64,000 nucleotides of DNA from Arthrobacter sp. MA-N2 (GCF_000517125.1 NZ_KI912157.1:92979-156978); one strand, 5' to 3'. Counted from the stretch's first letter, positions 33,243 through 44,376 are shown. Translations and numbers: made by a program. The notes: generated by a model not told the origin, from the sequence alone.

Positions 33243-34640
33243 CTATTTTGGAAGGTCATTGAGGACTTCGTCGATTGCGCGCATGGTCGCCGTGACCATG
33301 TCTTCAACTTCGGATCGGGTCGAGACGAGGGCTGGAAAGAGGGTGATAACGTCTCCCGACGCCCGGCACATGAAGTTCTGGTTCATGGCCGTTTGGACGA
33401 CCTTCTTGCCCACGCCCCACGCTGCCGGGAACGGCTCACGGGTCTTGGTGTCTCGAACAAGTTCAATGCCCATAAGCATGCCCTTGCCTCGGACGTCCCC
33501 CACATGCGGGTGGCGTTCGCCGAATTCGCGGAACTGGTCGAGCATCCATGAACCGAGAACGTCTGCATTCTGGACCAGGTCCTCATTCTCGATCGCGTCG
33601 AGAACTGCGAGTCCGGCGGCGCAGGCGGCAGGATGTGCGGAGTACGTGTGGCCTGCGACCTTGGCCTGGGGCCCCTCGAGCAGCACATCCATGATGCGCT
33701 GCGAGGCGATGGCTGCGCCGAGCGGGATGTAGCCTCCGGTGATGCCTTTGGACGAGGTAACAATGTCGGGCTGTGCGCCGTAGTGCTCAAACCCGAAGTA
33801 TTTTCCGGTCCGGCCAACGCCGATGAACACCTCGTCATCGATCCACAGGATGTCGTATTTGTCGCAGATCTCACGAAGACGTTGCAGATAGTTGGGCGGC
33901 GGTGTCAGGACCAACGCAGCGGGAATTGCTTCGGCGAGGATGCCGGCGACGGTGTCGGGACCTTGTGTGAGGATTTCGTCCTCGATGGCCTGAGCGCAGA
34001 GCTCACCGTATTCTTCTGGGGTCATGCCCTTGGGCCGCCGGTAGACGTAGCAGGCGTCAAGCTCGATGAATCCTGGTGCGAGGGGTTGAAACCATTCCCG
34101 GAATTCGGGGCTGCTGCTGGCGCTGGCACCGATCAGGCTGGTGCCGTGATAGCTGGACTTCCGGTACAGGAACTTCGTTTTTGACGGATTGCCCCGCTTC
34201 TTGTGATAGGACTTGGCGATCTGGGTGGCGCTCTCAACCGCCTCGGAACCAGAGCTGACGAAAAAGGAAGTTGTGAGGTCCCCTGGGGCGATCTGCGCGA
34301 TGCGTTCCGCCAGCCGGATCGACGGTTCGTTAAGGAAAGTACGCAGGGAAACCCACGCCATATTCCGCATCTGCCTGGAAACCGCGTCCGCCACATCATC
34401 ACGGCCATGTCCAAGGGTGGCCGCCGCCGAGCCCCCCGAAAGAGCGTCCAGGTACCGGCGTCCATCGATATCGTCGATGTATACCCCCTGGGCCTTTACT
34501 GCCACCGGACCCTCGGCTCGGAGCGTCTCCTCGGTAGTTACGCCGTGCCGCCACAGATGCTTGACAGCACTGTCAACCAGGGCGCCTTTACGGTCGGAAG
34601 ACATAGAAATCGAGTCCGAGGACTCGGAAAGAGTTTCCAC
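33243..34640 (-). CDS. Class III pyridoxal-phosphate aminotransferase
   Basis: This protein of about 465 residues matches the class III (omega) aminotransferases. FFVSSGSEAVESATQIAKSY binds the cofactor phosphate, ILWIDDEVFIGVGRTGKYFG holds the PLP-pyridine aspartate, and the Schiff-base lysine is in VTSSKGITGGYIPLGA. YSAHPAACAAGLAVLDAIEN follows. The GTG at 34640 has GGGAG upstream; TTG at 34652 and ATG at 34604 are alternatives. It is the first gene of the leftward run yhfS, cupin, dehydrogenase, HAD and is divergent from the SIS gene. It probably moves an amino group from the substrate to a keto acid. Confidence 0.9.
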   Translation of the reverse strand: METLSESSDSISMSSDRKGALVDSAVKHLWRHGVTTEETLRAEGPVAVKAQGVYIDDIDGRRYLDALSGGSAAATLGHGRDDVADAVSRQMRNMAWVSLRTFLNEPSIRLAERIAQIAPGDLTTSFFVSSGSEAVESATQIAKSYHKKRGNPSKTKFLYRKSSYHGTSLIGASASSSPEFREWFQPLAPGFIELDACYVYRRPKGMTPEEYGELCAQAIEDEILTQGPDTVAGILAEAIPAALVLTPPPNYLQRLREICDKYDILWIDDEVFIGVGRTGKYFGFEHYGAQPDIVTSSKGITGGYIPLGAAIASQRIMDVLLEGPQAKVAGHTYSAHPAACAAGLAVLDAIENEDLVQNADVLGSWMLDQFREFGERHPHVGDVRGKGMLMGIELVRDTKTREPFPAAWGVGKKVVQTAMNQNFMCRASGDVITLFPALVSTRSEVEDMVTATMRAIDEVLNDLPK

Positions 34641-34659
34641 ACTAGCTCCCAATGTTGTT

Positions 34660-34672
34660 GTAACATCATTAT
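34660..34672. promoter_or_regulatory. Candidate operator in the aminotransferase/SIS divergent promoter
   Basis: GTAACATCATTAT differs at one base from GTAACAACATTAT at 24461-24473. It lies in the 70-base gap between divergent genes of the same cluster, so one bound regulator could act on both directions. Confidence 0.5.
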
Positions 34673-34710
34673 CAGTCGTATCACGCTAACATGCAGAAGG
34701 GACCGCCGCA

Positions 34711-35756
34711 ATGAATGGAAAAACTCCTGGCGAGTGGATGCTCGAGGACATGTACGAACAGCCCGATCGGGTGGCTTCAGCACTACGGGAGGCGGGGTCA
34801 AAGGCTGACTCCCTGGCCGCGGTATTGGAAGCAGCGGACTTTGTCGTGCTGCTCGGACGCGGATCATCTCGTTCCGCCGCCACGTACGCAGCTGAGCTTT
34901 TCCGGAACGTCGCGGGAAAACCCGCCTACTTGGTGTCCCCTGCCCAGCTCGGCTGGGGAGCAACCGCAACGGATCTTCGCCGCGCAGCCGTCATCGCCAT
35001 ATCCCAGTCTGGGGAGAGCCGGGAAATCCTGGCTGCCGCGAGGCGGGCCCTTTCCTTGGGCGCACAGCTGATTGTTGTGACCAATTCACCGGATTCCGAG
35101 TTGGCCGCGCTTGTTCCCTCGGATCTCGTCGTTGACTACAGGGCAGGTGTGGAAGTTGCTATTCCTGCGACGAAGAGCTTCACAGCTTCATTAGCGGCAC
35201 TGCTCGGCATCGCAATGTCATCCCGGCCCGGTCAGTTGAGCGACGCCATTGCGGAGATTCCGCGGAGAATGACCCAGGTTTTGCACGACGAAAGAGCGCG
35301 ATTTACCACGTGGGCTTCGGGATTTGTACTCGCGGGGGAAGGCTTCGCGGAAGCTGTTGCAGAAGAAGGAGCGATCAAACTCAGAGAGACGCTGCTTCTT
35401 CCGGCGTCCGTCTTTGAAGCCAGCGAATTCCTCCACGGAAGCATCAATTCCGCGTCGGCGACTACCACGGTCGTCGCCATCGCCGCAGACTCGGTGGGCG
35501 CCCATCTTGCGGCCCAGGTAGTCGAAGGGGGATTGGCAAGAGGCGCAAACACGGTGTATATCGGCAGCAACCTCCCACCGATCGGAGGTCAGGTCATCAC
35601 TATCCCGGAAGTGGCGCCGGAGTGGGTTCCGTTCTTGGCGATAATTCCCATCCAGTTCGCCGCCCGAGCAACGAGCCTCCGTGAAGGCCTCGACCCGGAT
35701 CTTCCGTCAGGGCTTTCGAAGATCACCCGGATCGAGAACAGCAACCATGTGCCCGG

Positions 35757-35760
<4 letters not shown>
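34711..35760 (+). CDS. SIS-domain sugar isomerase/deaminase (GlmS/NagB-II/FrlB type)
   Basis: This 349-residue protein has two SIS domains and no glutaminase domain. The N-terminal GEWMLEDMYEQPDRVASALR is the usual lead-in of GlmS-isomerase-like proteins. VVLLGRGSSRSAATYAAELF and AVIAISQSGESREILAAARR are sugar-phosphate-binding loops, with PATKSFTASLAALLG at the end of the first domain. Relatives remove ammonia or an amino acid from amino-sugar phosphates or fructosamine 6-phosphates (FrlB). AGAAGGGA precedes the ATG. Its location next to yhf genes parallels the frl-yhf neighbourhood in E. coli. The exact substrate is open. Confidence 0.87.
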
Positions 35761-37549
<1,789 letters not shown>

Positions 37550-37931
37550 GAATGAAACGGCGGCGGATGTCGATGTCGGAGTAGCCGTCGAAAGCGGCGC
37601 GGCAATTGCTGCTGGCTCCAGCAATCGGCGAACACTGCCGTCACGCCATCGCTGAGTGAAAATCAATGAGCGCGCATCGGATCCCGGGGAACACGATCAG
37701 CTACTGCGGCGCGGGCATCGCCGGCCGGCACGCCCCCTCATGGTGGAGCACCCGTGCCTCTGCCAGGGGGCCCGGATCGTCGGTCGGTTAGATCGCAGCA
37801 CGGGCACATCGCGCCTGACCGTTGAAACTGTGCAGCCTTCGCGATGCGGGAAGCCGTGTTTAGTCGGTTCAGAACCCGTCGTCGCAGACCGTTGCTGGGA
37901 CGCCGATTCTGGCATTCGGTTGCGTAACGCT
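37550..37931. other. Intergenic stretch, no gene recognised
   Basis: This stretch separates convergent gdhA and nagB. I see no convincing coding frame, repeat or RNA. A weak hairpin (TGCTGGC/GCTCCAGCA) occurs near 37605 and may act as the gdhA terminator. Confidence 0.4.
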
Positions 37932-38708
37932 TTAACTGGACTGGTCGGGCTTGTTTCTGTGGATGTATTTGTAGAAATCCGCAAGCTCCAGCCCGGCGGC
38001 AGCTGAATTATCGACATACACTGTCACCGATGGATGCAGTTGGATAACCGAGGCGGGGCATCGGCTTGAAACCGGGCCTTCGAGTGCCGCAGCTATGGCC
38101 TCGGCCTTTGTAGCTCCCTGTGCAAACAGCAGCAATTGCCGAGCGTCCATAATGGTTCCCAGACCTTGGGTTATGCAGTGTCGCGGGACCTCGTCGAGGG
38201 TGGAAAAGAACCGAGCGTTATCTTCCCTGGTCAGCTGGCTCAGAGTTTTGATTCGGGTGCGGCTGGCGAGCGAAGAGCCCGGTTCGTTGAAGCCCAGGTG
38301 TCCGTCACTTCCGATGCCGAGGATCTGGACATCGACGCCTCCAGCTGACTTGATCGCTGCCTCGTATCGGTCTGCAGCCTGCTGGGGGTCTGCTGCGTCG
38401 CCCTCGGGAACATGGACAAGTTCGGGGTTCAGCCCGAGCGGCCCTGTTACTTCACGCTCAATCGTGGCGGTATACGACCGCTCGTCCGATGCCGCGATCC
38501 CGATGTATTCGTCCAGGGCGAAGCCGCTCACGTTCCGCATGTTTAGCCCTCCTGACACGTATCGCTCCATCGCTTGGTACAAAGGCAGTGGGGACGATCC
38601 GGTGGCTAGGCCAAGGACGGTTTCCGGGTTTTCATTGATAATCCGGGCAAGCCGCTTCGCTTCTACTTCTCCGGCTTCCTCAAGTGATTCGACGATGATG
38701 ATTTCCAT
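37932..38708 (-). CDS. nagB: Glucosamine-6-phosphate deaminase
   Basis: This 258-residue enzyme converts glucosamine 6-phosphate to fructose 6-phosphate and ammonia. It shows VLGLATGSSPLPLYQAM (phosphate loop), VSGFALDEYIGIAASDERSY with the catalytic Asp/Glu region, and ILGIGSDGHLGFNEPGSSLA with the active histidine. The length is normal for NagB. It follows the ROK kinase gene on the same strand across a 133-base gap that contains a 25-bp tandem repeat. With the kinase and the ROK repressor it forms an amino-sugar module. NagA is not seen in the window. Confidence 0.94.
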   Translation of the reverse strand: MEIIIVESLEEAGEVEAKRLARIINENPETVLGLATGSSPLPLYQAMERYVSGGLNMRNVSGFALDEYIGIAASDERSYTATIEREVTGPLGLNPELVHVPEGDAADPQQAADRYEAAIKSAGGVDVQILGIGSDGHLGFNEPGSSLASRTRIKTLSQLTREDNARFFSTLDEVPRHCITQGLGTIMDARQLLLFAQGATKAEAIAAALEGPVSSRCPASVIQLHPSVTVYVDNSAAAGLELADFYKYIHRNKPDQSS

Positions 38709-38763
38709 GGTGCTCCTTTTCCGCTGCTGGGCGATGGCTGACGCAGCTGAAGATGATAGGTCG

Positions 38764-38813
38764 GCCGAGTGGGTGATTGCATTAGGAAGCCGAGTGGGTG
38801 ATTACATTAGGAA
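38764..38813. repeat. 25-bp tandem direct repeat upstream of nagB
   Basis: Two head-to-tail copies of GCCGAGTGGGTGATTRCATT-AGGAA (38764-38788 and 38789-38813), differing at one base. They lie 56-105 bases before the nagB start and after the ROK kinase stop. They may be paired regulator sites or a short local duplication. Confidence 0.7.
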
Positions 38814-38841
38814 ATCGCGCGGTCCGGCTGGTGGGACTGGC

Positions 38842-39885
38842 TTAGAGTTTCCGACGTCCGGCGATTGCGGCACCGATGACCCCGGCGTCCTCGCCGAGTG
38901 ACGCCGGTAGAACGAGAGGCGACGACGTCGCTCCTAAGACCGACAGGGCATCGTTGAGTGGATGGAAAAGATCCGGACCGGATTCGGCCAAACCGCCGCC
39001 CAGGACCATGACCTCAGGACCGATTAGCGCCGAGATCTGGACTATCGCTTCCGCCAGAGCGTCGACAGCTTCCAGCCATACCGCTTCAGCGGAACGGTCG
39101 CCGTTCTTCAGGCGCTGGACCACTTCATCTGCGCCCGTGACTGGGGTTCCGGAACGGGCGTTGTATCTTCGAACGATGGCCGCGGCCGAAGAAATGGCCT
39201 CCAGGCAACCGGTCGCTCCGCAGGCGCATGCCGTATGGGCCGCAACCCTGAGGTGCCCGATTTCCCCTGCCCTACCTCGAGCGACGCAGATCCTGCCATC
39301 CACAAACAGTGCTGCCGCTATTCCCGTGCCCAATGCCATGATGACCGCGTTTTCGTACCCGGAAGCCGCCCCAAGGCGGTATTCCGCTAGGCCAGCGGCG
39401 CGAACGTCATGCCCGAAATAGACGGGCATCTGGAGTCTTTGTTCAAATATCGGCCGGAACGGCACATTGCTCCAGCCAAGGTTGTGCGCGAGGACACCGG
39501 TGCCCGCTTCCTCATCAACAATCCCGGGCACAACCACCGCGGCCGCGCACCGGTCCGATCCCGCGAGCTCCTGCGAGAAGTCATGGATGGTTCGCTCAAT
39601 GAGGTCGACGAGCAGTGCAGGGGTCTCCTTCCCCGCGACGGGTGTGGGGATCCTGCGGACCGGACTCATCTTGCCGTCCGGATGGATAAGCGCTGCCTTG
39701 ACCGCGGTCCCTCCGACGTCAAAGGCGACCACTGTTCCGTTTGCGGGTCCCAGATTGACTTTCGGGGGCTGGGCTGCGACCGCCCTGCCCACATCGGTGC
39801 CGGCATCGGTTCCGCCTCCAGCGGCCCTGTCTAGCATCTTGTTCCTCGCTTGTGGCTGTTGTACTCGGAATGCGTCACGTTTCAT
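38842..39885 (-). CDS. ROK-family sugar kinase
   Basis: This 347-residue sugar kinase of the glucokinase/ROK family has the ATP site VVAFDVGGTAVKAALI, the PGIVDEEAGTGVLAHNLGW loop and GHDVRAAGLAEYRLGAA with the catalytic Asp. The ROK zinc motif is GHLRVAAHTACACGATGCLE. There is an N-terminal extension of about 45 residues rich in Gly and Ala before the fold begins. The ATG at 39885 has GAGAGGG upstream; starts further in are possible. It follows the ROK repressor gene by 28 bases. N-acetylglucosamine, mannosamine or glucose are likely substrates given NagB. Confidence 0.88.
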   Translation of the reverse strand: MKRDAFRVQQPQARNKMLDRAAGGGTDAGTDVGRAVAAQPPKVNLGPANGTVVAFDVGGTAVKAALIHPDGKMSPVRRIPTPVAGKETPALLVDLIERTIHDFSQELAGSDRCAAAVVVPGIVDEEAGTGVLAHNLGWSNVPFRPIFEQRLQMPVYFGHDVRAAGLAEYRLGAASGYENAVIMALGTGIAAALFVDGRICVARGRAGEIGHLRVAAHTACACGATGCLEAISSAAAIVRRYNARSGTPVTGADEVVQRLKNGDRSAEAVWLEAVDALAEAIVQISALIGPEVMVLGGGLAESGPDLFHPLNDALSVLGATSSPLVLPASLGEDAGVIGAAIAGRRKL

Positions 39886-39913
39886 GGGGTGGCCCTCTCC
39901 GGCCGGCAGGCAA

Positions 39914-41128
39914 TCAGCAATCCGCGGTGCCACGGCTGACCTGCTCGAAGAGGCCTTCCGGATCCCGAAGCAACGGTTCGAAGGCTATTTCGGCGGCACC
40001 GAAGATCTGTGCGTCGTCAAAGGTGGAACCGACGAGCGTCACCGGCTGTATCTGGGCAACGACAGAGATGTCCAGAGCGTCGTTCATTCGTTCCTCAAAT
40101 CTCGACATTAAAGGGGACAGCGTCCCCGCGAGAACGACACGATCGGGTGAAAGCGTGTTAACAAGACTGATCAAGCCGACCTGCAAATGACCGACGATTC
40201 GATCCATTGCCGCGGGGAGGGGGGTGTCGCGGCTTAGGGCATCAAGCGCGGCCCTCAAAGAGAAGGGAGCGGATGCGACTTCACCCATTGCGGCGACCAG
40301 GGCGCGTCCGTCAACGAGGAGTTCCAAACAACCCCTCGATCCGCAGCTGCACTTGGGTCCTAAAGGATCGACGATCAGGTGTCCTGCCTGCAGGGGTTGG
40401 TCGGATCGGCCCGTTTGTCCATCGGCCAGGATTAGCGCTGAACCCACACCGATCTGCTGCCCCGCGAGGTACAGAAGTCGCTGCGCCCCCCGTCCCGCGC
40501 CCATACGGAACTCCGCAAGCGCCCCGAGCGTCGCGTCATGGGCAATCAACGTCGGCACGTTGGCAGGTAGCCACTGCTCCAGGACCGCTGCCATCGGGAT
40601 GTTGCGCCATCCCAGAGGAAGGACGGCACGAGCTATGCCTGCGTGGGGGTCGAACACGCCCGGGACGGAGATGCCGATACCTACACACTTCGGCCCCAAC
40701 GCCCCGTGTACCTCGTTGATGGTCTTGGCGATTGTTGCCAGCGTCTCAAACGGATCCATGCCTGTGGCGTTGAAGGATTCGAACCGGCGCAGCTTAATGG
40801 TGCGTGCCAGGTCCATGACGGCCAGATCCAGGCCGTTGGAACCAAGGACACACGCAATGACTACCGCACCGGAATCAACTATTTCAAGTGTGGCGGACGG
40901 TCGGCCTGGCGTGCCGTCTCCGACGGTCGAGCCGGCACGGAGCAGGGCCAAACGTTGAAGGTCATCCACCGCCTTTCCTGCTGCACTCCGGGCCAGCGAA
41001 GCCGCCGCAGTGGCGTCCGACCGCGTCATGGGGCCGTCCGTGCGAATGGCACTCAGCATTCGTCCTGCGGCTGTCGAACCAATGAGCGGTATTGCCGAGG
41101 GCGTGCTTGTCGGGTAGTTTGTTCTCAC
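39914..41128 (-). CDS. ROK-family transcriptional repressor (NagC/XylR type)
   Basis: This 404-residue protein has an N-terminal winged helix (RMLSAIRTDGPMTRSDATAA, then ARSAAGKAVDDLQRLALL) followed by a ROK domain. The domain includes GIGISVPGVFDPHAGIARAV, IAHDATLGALAEFRMGAGRG and the zinc motif KCSCGSRGCLELLVDG. It probably senses a sugar or sugar phosphate and controls the divergent ABC operon (41240 on) and itself. The GTG start lies inside the 34-bp dyad at 41111-41144, so bound repressor would block its own gene. It is the first gene of the repressor-kinase-nagB unit. Confidence 0.9.
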   Translation of the reverse strand: MRTNYPTSTPSAIPLIGSTAAGRMLSAIRTDGPMTRSDATAAASLARSAAGKAVDDLQRLALLRAGSTVGDGTPGRPSATLEIVDSGAVVIACVLGSNGLDLAVMDLARTIKLRRFESFNATGMDPFETLATIAKTINEVHGALGPKCVGIGISVPGVFDPHAGIARAVLPLGWRNIPMAAVLEQWLPANVPTLIAHDATLGALAEFRMGAGRGAQRLLYLAGQQIGVGSALILADGQTGRSDQPLQAGHLIVDPLGPKCSCGSRGCLELLVDGRALVAAMGEVASAPFSLRAALDALSRDTPLPAAMDRIVGHLQVGLISLVNTLSPDRVVLAGTLSPLMSRFEERMNDALDISVVAQIQPVTLVGSTFDDAQIFGAAEIAFEPLLRDPEGLFEQVSRGTADC

Positions 41129-41144
41129 GAGAACAAACTACCCG
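41111..41144. promoter_or_regulatory. 34-bp operator dyad at the ROK repressor start
   Basis: CGGGTAGTTTGTTCTC and GAGAACAAACTACCCG are perfect 16-bp arms around a 2-base centre. The dyad overlaps codons 1-6 of the repressor gene and lies about 96 bases before the divergent ABC operon. A second, looser TAGTTTCTTG follows at 41146. It is the clearest operator in the window. Confidence 0.78.
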
Positions 41145-41239
41145 ATAGTTTCTTGCAATCCAAGGCCCAGCCGGCGTGATTCAAGCCCTCCAAGGCCCTG
41201 CATCAGATATTTCAATGACGAAAGAAAGGCGGTTTTCTC

Positions 41240-42355
41240 TTGAAAACCAATCGTAATTACCGGTCTGCCGCCGTGGCGTTGGCCGTTTTCGCAGTAGCCG
41301 GTTTGGGACTGAGCGGATGCGCCGAGCCCTCAAATTCCCCGGCAGCGACGGCGGCCCCCAGCGGAAAGATTGCGCTGCTGCTTCCTGATCTGGTGACCGC
41401 GCGCTGGGACCAGCAGGACAAGCCGGTCTTTGAGGCAGCAGCCAAAGCCGCTTGCGCTTCCTGTTCTGTTACTACTTACAACGCCAAGGGCTCGGCCAGC
41501 ACGCAGCTGCAGCAGGCCGAGGCGGCGGTGACGAACGGTGCGACGGTCGTGGTTGTGGCTCCCGTCGATTTCCGGTCGGCGGCGCAAATCGTGGACAAGG
41601 TGCATTCTTCCGGGGCGAAAGTGATCAGCTACGCCAGTATTATCCAGAGCAAGAACGTTGACTATGGTGTGACAACGGACATCGCCGGCATCGGAGCGCA
41701 GCAGGCCCAGAGCTTGGTCGACGGGCTGAAGGCCAAGGGCATCACGAGTGGCGGACTCATCGTGATGAACGGGTCTCCCTCCGACGCCTTCGGCTCAAAA
41801 TATAAGGCGGGGGCGCACTCGATTCTGGATAAGACAAATTTCAGCATCGCCGCCGAGTATGACACCAAGGACTGGTCCGCCGACAACGCGCAGAATCAGA
41901 TGTCCCAGGCGATCACCAAGGTGGGTAAAGACGGATTCGTCGGTGTTTACGCGGCGAATGACCAGCTCGCCGGCGGCGTAATCGCAGCAATGAAGGCCAA
42001 CGGCATCGACCCGACCACCCGGCTGATCACCGGACAGGATGGGGCGTCTGCAGCCCTGCAACGGATCCTCACTGGTGAGCAGTACAACACCATTAACCTG
42101 CCGATCAAGGAATTCGCCGCGAATACCGCAAAGATCGCCGTCGCTTTGGCGCAGGGCCAGACACCTCCCGCGAATCTGGTCAACGGCACCGTGGATGGCC
42201 CCGACGGAGTAAAGATTCCTGCCTACTTGTGGTCCAACAACGTCATCACCGTCAAGAACGTCGCAGACATGATCGAACCCAAGGGCTTCTGGAAGCTGGA
42301 CGAAATCTGTACCCCGGACTACAAGGCGGCCTGCACCAAGGCCGGGCTGCTCTGA
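41240..42355 (+). CDS. Sugar ABC transporter substrate-binding lipoprotein (RbsB/XylF-like)
   Basis: This 371-residue protein has a lipoprotein signal: KTNRNY, a hydrophobic stretch, and the lipobox LSGC at residues 24-27. The mature part is a periplasmic-binding fold of the ribose/xylose group, with GKIALLLPDLVTARWDQQDK, ATVVVVAPVDFRSAAQIVDK and GVYAANDQLAGGVIAAMKAN. The start is TTG at 41240 with AAAGG upstream. ATPase and permease genes follow. The cargo is a sugar or cyclitol, consistent with the downstream isomerases and dehydrogenases. Confidence 0.92.
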   Translation: MKTNRNYRSAAVALAVFAVAGLGLSGCAEPSNSPAATAAPSGKIALLLPDLVTARWDQQDKPVFEAAAKAACASCSVTTYNAKGSASTQLQQAEAAVTNGATVVVVAPVDFRSAAQIVDKVHSSGAKVISYASIIQSKNVDYGVTTDIAGIGAQQAQSLVDGLKAKGITSGGLIVMNGSPSDAFGSKYKAGAHSILDKTNFSIAAEYDTKDWSADNAQNQMSQAITKVGKDGFVGVYAANDQLAGGVIAAMKANGIDPTTRLITGQDGASAALQRILTGEQYNTINLPIKEFAANTAKIAVALAQGQTPPANLVNGTVDGPDGVKIPAYLWSNNVITVKNVADMIEPKGFWKLDEICTPDYKAACTKAGLL

Positions 42356-42394
42356 AGCTGACCCAAACTATGAACACAAAGGAGTCATGGCATC

Positions 42395-43147
42395 ATGACT
42401 GAAGCCCTTTTGAGCTTTCATTCTGTAACAAAGTCATACGGGACAATCCGTGCATTGGAGGACGTCTCCTTCTCCATCAAAAGAGGGGAGGTTGTCGCTC
42501 TTGTGGGTGACAACGGTGCCGGCAAATCGACATTCGTCAAAGTGCTGTCCGGAACCGTAGCTCCAGATAGTGCCGTGATGGAATTTGAAGGCAAAACCAT
42601 CCACCTCGACAGCCCTCTCGCCGCCGTGGACCTGGGGATCGCCACCGTTTACCAGGACTTGGCCGTGTGCAGCAACCTCGACGTGGTGGCGAACCTCTTC
42701 CTGGGCCGTGAACGCCACCGCGGATCGATTCTGAACGAACTCGAAATGGAACAGGAAACCAGCCAGCTACTGGCCGAACTTTCTGTCCATCCCCGCTCCC
42801 TGCGTGTACCCATCAGCAGTCTCTCCGGGGGCCAGCGGCAGTCTGTTGCGATTGCCCGGTGCCTGCTGGGTAACCCCAAGCTAGTCATTCTCGACGAACC
42901 CACCGCCGCCCTCGGCGTAGCACAGAAGGCCCAGGTCATCGACCTCATTCGGCGGCTCCAGGCACGCGGCCTCGCTGTGGTGCTGATCAGTCACAACCTT
43001 GCCGAGGTTTTTGCCGTGGCTGACCGGATTGAAGTTCTGCGGCTCGGCCGAAATGGGGGGTCCTTTCCCGGGGACGAGCAATACCAAGACGAAGTTGTGG
43101 CCGCGATTACCGGCACACAGCTTTCAACGCCGAAGGAAGTTGCATGA
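42395..43147 (+). CDS. Sugar ABC transporter ATP-binding protein (single-domain)
   Basis: This 250-residue ATPase has Walker A (GDNGAGKSTFVKVLSG), the Q-loop (TVYQDLAVCSNLDVV), the signature (LSGGQRQSVAIARCL) and Walker B (LVILDEPTAALG). It has one ATPase domain, unlike the duplicated RbsA-type protein at 62343, and so resembles FrcA of fructose-type importers. It must act as a homodimer. AAAGGAG precedes the ATG, and ATGA at 43144 couples it to the permease. Confidence 0.92.
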   Translation: MTEALLSFHSVTKSYGTIRALEDVSFSIKRGEVVALVGDNGAGKSTFVKVLSGTVAPDSAVMEFEGKTIHLDSPLAAVDLGIATVYQDLAVCSNLDVVANLFLGRERHRGSILNELEMEQETSQLLAELSVHPRSLRVPISSLSGGQRQSVAIARCLLGNPKLVILDEPTAALGVAQKAQVIDLIRRLQARGLAVVLISHNLAEVFAVADRIEVLRLGRNGGSFPGDEQYQDEVVAAITGTQLSTPKEVA

Positions 43148-44367
43148 GCGCCCAAACACTGATTTCTCCGTCACCCGACGGGCCCCTCAAGGATAGAGAC
43201 ATTTCGCTCGCCGCCAGGCTGCGGGGACTGGTTCGCGCCGACGATGCTACCCGCGTCGGCGTTCTCCAGGTCGTGATCGGCCTGGCCGTAATTTGGGCGG
43301 TGTTCTACATCCTGAACCCGGCATTTCTCTCACCGACCAACCTCACGAATCTGGCCCTGCAGATTGTGGCAGTCGCGACGATGTCAATCGGAGTTGTCCT
43401 GGTCCTGCTGATCGGCGAAATCGACCTGTCTATTGGAACGGTAAGTGGCCTCGCCGCATCCGTGATGGCGGTCCTGAACGTGTCACAAGGCCTGCCCGCC
43501 GCGTGGGCAATCTTTCTCGCCCTTGGATGCGGCGCGGTGGTGGGGCTCATCCATGGCCTGATCATCTCCACCTTCGGCGTTCCGTCCTTTGTCGTGACTC
43601 TGGGCGGCCTCATCGGCTGGCAAGGTCTTCAGCTGCTGCTGCTCGGAGACACCGGAGCCATCAACCTCACCGATCCTGCCATTGAGGGCCTTACAAGCTC
43701 CTTCTTCGCTCCGTGGGTTGGGTGGGCCCTGACGGCGATCCTGGTAGCTGCCATATCGGTCCGGACATTCGGTGTCCGAGTCAACCGCCGCAAGGTGGGC
43801 TTGAACAACACTCCGGTTGCCGCTGACATGATCCGGCTCGCGGTTATTGCGCTTGTCCTCGCCACCACTGTCCTTGTCTTAAGTGCAAGCCGGGGCATTC
43901 CGTTGAGCGTGCTCCTGCTTCTCGGACTTGTGCTGCTGATGGATTTCATTTGCCGCCGCACGCTCTTTGGTCGTCGGCTGTTCACGGTCGGCGGCGACGC
44001 CCAGGCGGCCTCCCGTGTGGGCGTCCACGTGAAAACCACCACTGTTCTGGTATTCGTGCTCGTCTCGACCTTCGCTGCCCTCGGCGGAATCCTTTCCGCA
44101 TCACGGCTGCTGGCAGTCAACGAGACGTCCGGCGCAGGGGAAATCCTCCTTAACGCCATCGCCGGAGTCGTCATCGGCGGGACAAGCCTCTTCGGCGGCC
44201 GCGGCAGTGTCTGGTCTGCCGTTCTCGGCGCCCTCGTTATCGGATCTATTTCCAATGGAATGGACCTGCTCGCGCTTCCTTCGCCCGTGAAATACATGAT
44301 TACCGGGGCAGTGCTGATTGCGGCCGTCATATTCGACGCCGTTATGCGGCGCAGGCAGAGCAGGTAG
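43144..44367 (+). CDS. Sugar ABC transporter permease (RbsC/XylH-like)
   Basis: This 407-residue membrane protein has about ten hydrophobic segments of the BPD_transp_2 family. VVLVLLIGEIDLSIGTVSGL is the conserved second-segment motif, and GEILLNAIAGVVIGGTSLFG, with GGRGSVWSAVLGALVIG, is the coupling region. The length is nearer to XylH than RbsC, with an extra central loop (RVNRRKVGLNNTPVAADMIR). It is coupled to the ATPase gene by ATGA. Confidence 0.92.
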   Translation: MSAQTLISPSPDGPLKDRDISLAARLRGLVRADDATRVGVLQVVIGLAVIWAVFYILNPAFLSPTNLTNLALQIVAVATMSIGVVLVLLIGEIDLSIGTVSGLAASVMAVLNVSQGLPAAWAIFLALGCGAVVGLIHGLIISTFGVPSFVVTLGGLIGWQGLQLLLLGDTGAINLTDPAIEGLTSSFFAPWVGWALTAILVAAISVRTFGVRVNRRKVGLNNTPVAADMIRLAVIALVLATTVLVLSASRGIPLSVLLLLGLVLLMDFICRRTLFGRRLFTVGGDAQAASRVGVHVKTTTVLVFVLVSTFAALGGILSASRLLAVNETSGAGEILLNAIAGVVIGGTSLFGGRGSVWSAVLGALVIGSISNGMDLLALPSPVKYMITGAVLIAAVIFDAVMRRRQSR

Positions 44368-44376
44368 GGAACGAAC

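Noticed and set aside
37550-37931. Possible small genes or RNA between gdhA and nagB
   Set aside because: Frames are short, lack ribosome sites and show no consistent composition; no stable extended structure was seen.
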